Assembly: GCA_031268245.1 (NCBI GenBank)
Contig: JAIRXN010000081.1
Span: 1 to 5,815, forward strand
Reading direction: 5' to 3'
Length of the DNA stretch: 5,815 nucleotides
Origin: Treponema sp.
Lineage (GTDB): Bacteria > Spirochaetota > Spirochaetia > Treponematales > Breznakiellaceae
Shown here: positions 5,780 through 5,815 of the stretch, in pieces
Layout: every line of letters starts with the position of its first letter
Position numbering within the stretch: position 1 is the stretch's first letter
Translations under genes and position numbers: made by a program
Notes under the pieces: generated by a model
Database searches by the model: none
Told to the model about the DNA's origin: nothing
Seen by the model: the letters and a program-made list of their open reading frames with translations, nothing else

Positions 5780-5815
5780 AATTACATACACTGTCAGGGA
5801 ATACGGGCCGCTTCT

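Overview
The window looks like chromosomal DNA of a free-living or gut spirochaete, possibly a Treponema relative. The basis is a single-chain (alpha2-type) glycyl-tRNA synthetase, a HisKA_3/NarL two-component pair, moderate GC with strong purine/pyrimidine codon skew, and my recollection of similar proteins in termite-gut treponemes. This placement is inference; no phylogenetic test was possible. All genes found belong to recognisable families, and I see no mobile element, CRISPR array or clearly novel system.

Layout: (1) 1-311, plus strand: the last ~102 codons of a radical-SAM glycyl-radical-enzyme activase, cut by the window edge. (2) 312-422: a short convergent intergenic gap with one small hairpin. 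(3) 423-2514, minus strand: a two-gene operon of a six-TM sensor histidine kinase and a NarL/LuxR-type response regulator that overlap by 14 nt. A textbook sigma70 promoter (TTGACA, 17-bp spacer, TATAAT) ends 8 nt before the kinase ATG, so the message should be leaderless or nearly so. (4) 2515-2692: a divergent intergenic region that also carries a weaker plus-strand -10 box and the strong Shine-Dalgarno of glyQS. (5) 2693-4123, plus strand: glyQS. (6) 4175-5659, plus strand: a two-domain ABC-F ATPase with a TTG start, 51 nt behind glyQS and probably cotranscribed. (7) 5666-5779, minus strand: 5S rRNA, the distal end of an rRNA operon entering from the right, only 6 nt from the ABC-F stop codon.

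Functionally the right half is translation-related: tRNA charging, a predicted ribosome-associated ATPase and rRNA. The left half is environmental signalling (kinase to regulator) beside the tail of an anaerobic-metabolism activase. The main points of interest are the leaderless consensus promoter; a kinase whose DxxxQ/H phosphatase motif ends in Tyr; long low-complexity interdomain linkers in both the response regulator and GlyRS; the degenerate second ABC signature; and the abutting ABC-F and 5S 3' ends with no visible terminator for the mRNA.
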